64,000 nt of DNA from Demequina zhanjiangensis (GTDB taxonomy: Bacteria > Actinomycetota > Actinomycetes > Actinomycetales > Demequinaceae): the NCBI RefSeq assembly GCF_030418315.1, contig NZ_JAUHPV010000006.1:124001-188000 (forward strand). The letters run 5' to 3'. The position numbers and the translations under genes were made by a program. Each line of letters starts with the position of its first letter. The stretch's first letter is position 1. This document shows positions 62,912 to 64,000 of the stretch, piece after piece. The notes below the pieces were generated by a model. It was not told the origin of the DNA and ran no database searches. It saw nothing but the letters and a program-made list of their open reading frames with translations.

Positions 62912-64000
62912 ATGACGGACCTGGACCTCGGCGGCCTGTCGCTGGACGAAGCCGAACGTGAGATCTACGCCCACATCCTCTCCCGCAACCCGGAGCACGA
63001 CTTCGAGCCGACGCTCGACCGTGTGCGCGCCGCCTGTGAGGCGCTCGGGGACCCGCAGAGGATGTTCCGCGTGGTGCATCTCACTGGCACGAACGGCAAG
63101 ACCTCGACCGCGCGCATGGCGGAGTCGCTCATCCGTGAGCATGGGCTCCGCACCGGACTCTTCACGTCTCCGCATCTCACCTCGGTGCGTGAGCGCATCC
63201 AGATCGACGGGGAGCCGATCTCGCAGGAGGACTTCGTCCGCCTGTGGCAGGACGTGGCGCCCATCATCCACCTGGTCGACGCACGCTCGGCCCAGGAGGG
63301 TGGTCCGCGCTTGAGCTTCTTCGAGGTGCTCGTGGTGCTCTCCTACGCGGCCTTCGCCGACTCGCCCGTGGACGTCGCGGTGATCGAGGTCGGGATGGGT
63401 GGCGTCTGGGACGCCACGAACGTGGCCGACGCCGACGTCGCCGTGATCGGGCCCGTCGCCATGGACCACGCCGAATGGCTGGGCGACAGCCTCGTCGACA
63501 TCGCTGCAGAGAAGTCGGGGATCATCAAGGACGGCTCCGTCGCGGTGATCGCCGAGCAGTCCGAGCCCGTCGTGCCCGTCCTCAGGGAGGCCGTGCTGGA
63601 GCGTGAGGCGCAGGCGCTGTGGGAGGACGAGCAGATCGAGGTCGTCGACCGTCAGCCCGGCGTGGGCGGCCAGCTCGTCACCCTCCGCACCCCTGCCGCG
63701 ACCTACGCGGAGATCTTCGTGCCGCTCTACGGCGCCCACCAGGCGCACAACGCCCTGCTGGCCCTGGCAGCGACCGAGTCACTCTTGGCCGACGGGGGAG
63801 AGCCGCGCGCGCTCGATGGCGCGGTGGTCGAGGCGGGCTTCGCCGCCGTGGCCTCGCCCGGCCGCATCGAGGCCGTCCGCACCTCCCCGATGATCCTCGT
63901 GGACGCCGCGCACAACCCGCACGGGATCGATGCCCTCGTCGACGCCCTCGAAGAGTCGTTCCACTTCGAGGCGCTGGTCGGCGTCGTCGGAGTGCTGCGG
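62912..64000 (+). CDS. folC: Folylpolyglutamate/dihydrofolate synthase, 3' end outside window
   Basis: The first 363 residues of FolC, which adds glutamate to folates (and to dihydropteroate in bifunctional forms). GTNGKTST (residues 59-66) is the ATP-binding loop, followed by LFTSPHL, EVGMGGVWDATN, MDHAEWLG and the C-terminal ILVDAAHNPHG. The reading frame is open to the window edge. ATG at 62912; an ATG at 62895 is out of frame. The ribosome site is weak. Confidence 0.95.
   Translation, partial: MTDLDLGGLSLDEAEREIYAHILSRNPEHDFEPTLDRVRAACEALGDPQRMFRVVHLTGTNGKTSTARMAESLIREHGLRTGLFTSPHLTSVRERIQIDGEPISQEDFVRLWQDVAPIIHLVDARSAQEGGPRLSFFEVLVVLSYAAFADSPVDVAVIEVGMGGVWDATNVADADVAVIGPVAMDHAEWLGDSLVDIAAEKSGIIKDGSVAVIAEQSEPVVPVLREAVLEREAQALWEDEQIEVVDRQPGVGGQLVTLRTPAATYAEIFVPLYGAHQAHNALLALAATESLLADGGEPRALDGAVVEAGFAAVASPGRIEAVRTSPMILVDAAHNPHGIDALVDALEESFHFEALVGVVGVLR

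Overview
The window is GC-rich bacterial chromosome, almost certainly from an actinobacterium and probably Micrococcales (Cellulomonas/Demequina-like). This rests on family content (DUF2510, DUF6318, DUF6226 and DUF6390 types, DipZ, SigK/RskA), a translational T-box before ileS with an AUC specifier, ATGA/GTGA-coupled operons, frequent GTG/TTG starts, and TAGNNT -10 hexamers that often sit about 6 nt before the start codon (leaderless mRNAs). No rRNA, tRNA, CRISPR array, intact insertion sequence or prophage was seen.

Layout. 1-2.7 kb: accessory-looking, lower-GC edge with the end of an unknown gene, a leucine-rich-repeat-variant protein and a 25-codon gene remnant. 2.8-10.1 kb: lipoproteins, an APC amino-acid permease and several anchored or secreted small proteins (NPCBM-like, DUF2510, PKD, DUF6318). 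10.3-19.3 kb: a hydrogen-metabolism island. A HypC-like protein without its catalytic cysteine and two tandem paralogues of unknown function precede a compact operon for a group 3b-type NAD(P)-linked [NiFe] hydrogenase (beta, gamma, small, large subunits), its maturation protease, HypC, an EamA transporter and a DUF6390-type protein. Its promoter carries a DosR-like palindrome centred near -41.5. The other Hyp factors are not in the window. 19.3-23.5 kb: sbcCD. 23.7-26.4 kb: a secreted protein, a DUF6226-type protein and a MetE C-terminal-like protein.

26.6-32.8 kb: one 2055-residue secreted mosaic protein (malectin, ASH-like domains, five tandem repeats, lectin-like, sugar dehydrogenase, kelch). 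33.3-36.4 kb: MFS transporter, small membrane protein, YbaK-type deacylase, dienelactone-hydrolase-like protein. 36.6-40.9 kb: envelope redox block: DUF1353 membrane protein-dipZ, then a Met/Asp/Glu-rich lipoprotein-sigK-rskA, with a SigK-type promoter in front of the lipoprotein. 41.1-43.5 kb: patatin plus an acyltransferase/ICMT-like fusion. 43.7-46.5 kb: HTH regulator, VOC protein, DUF885 hydrolase. 46.6-50.5 kb: two tandem MFS paralogues with long C-terminal tails.

50.7-55.1 kb: T-box, ileS, cysM. 55.2-58.7 kb: DHA2 drug-efflux-type MFS followed by a NarL-family histidine kinase/response regulator pair. 58.7-60.5 kb: sulfurtransferase and a convergent class IV PLP enzyme. 60.6-62.8 kb: DUF2510-type membrane proteins, two of them with a pilin-like helix. 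62.9-64 kb: folC, cut by the window edge.
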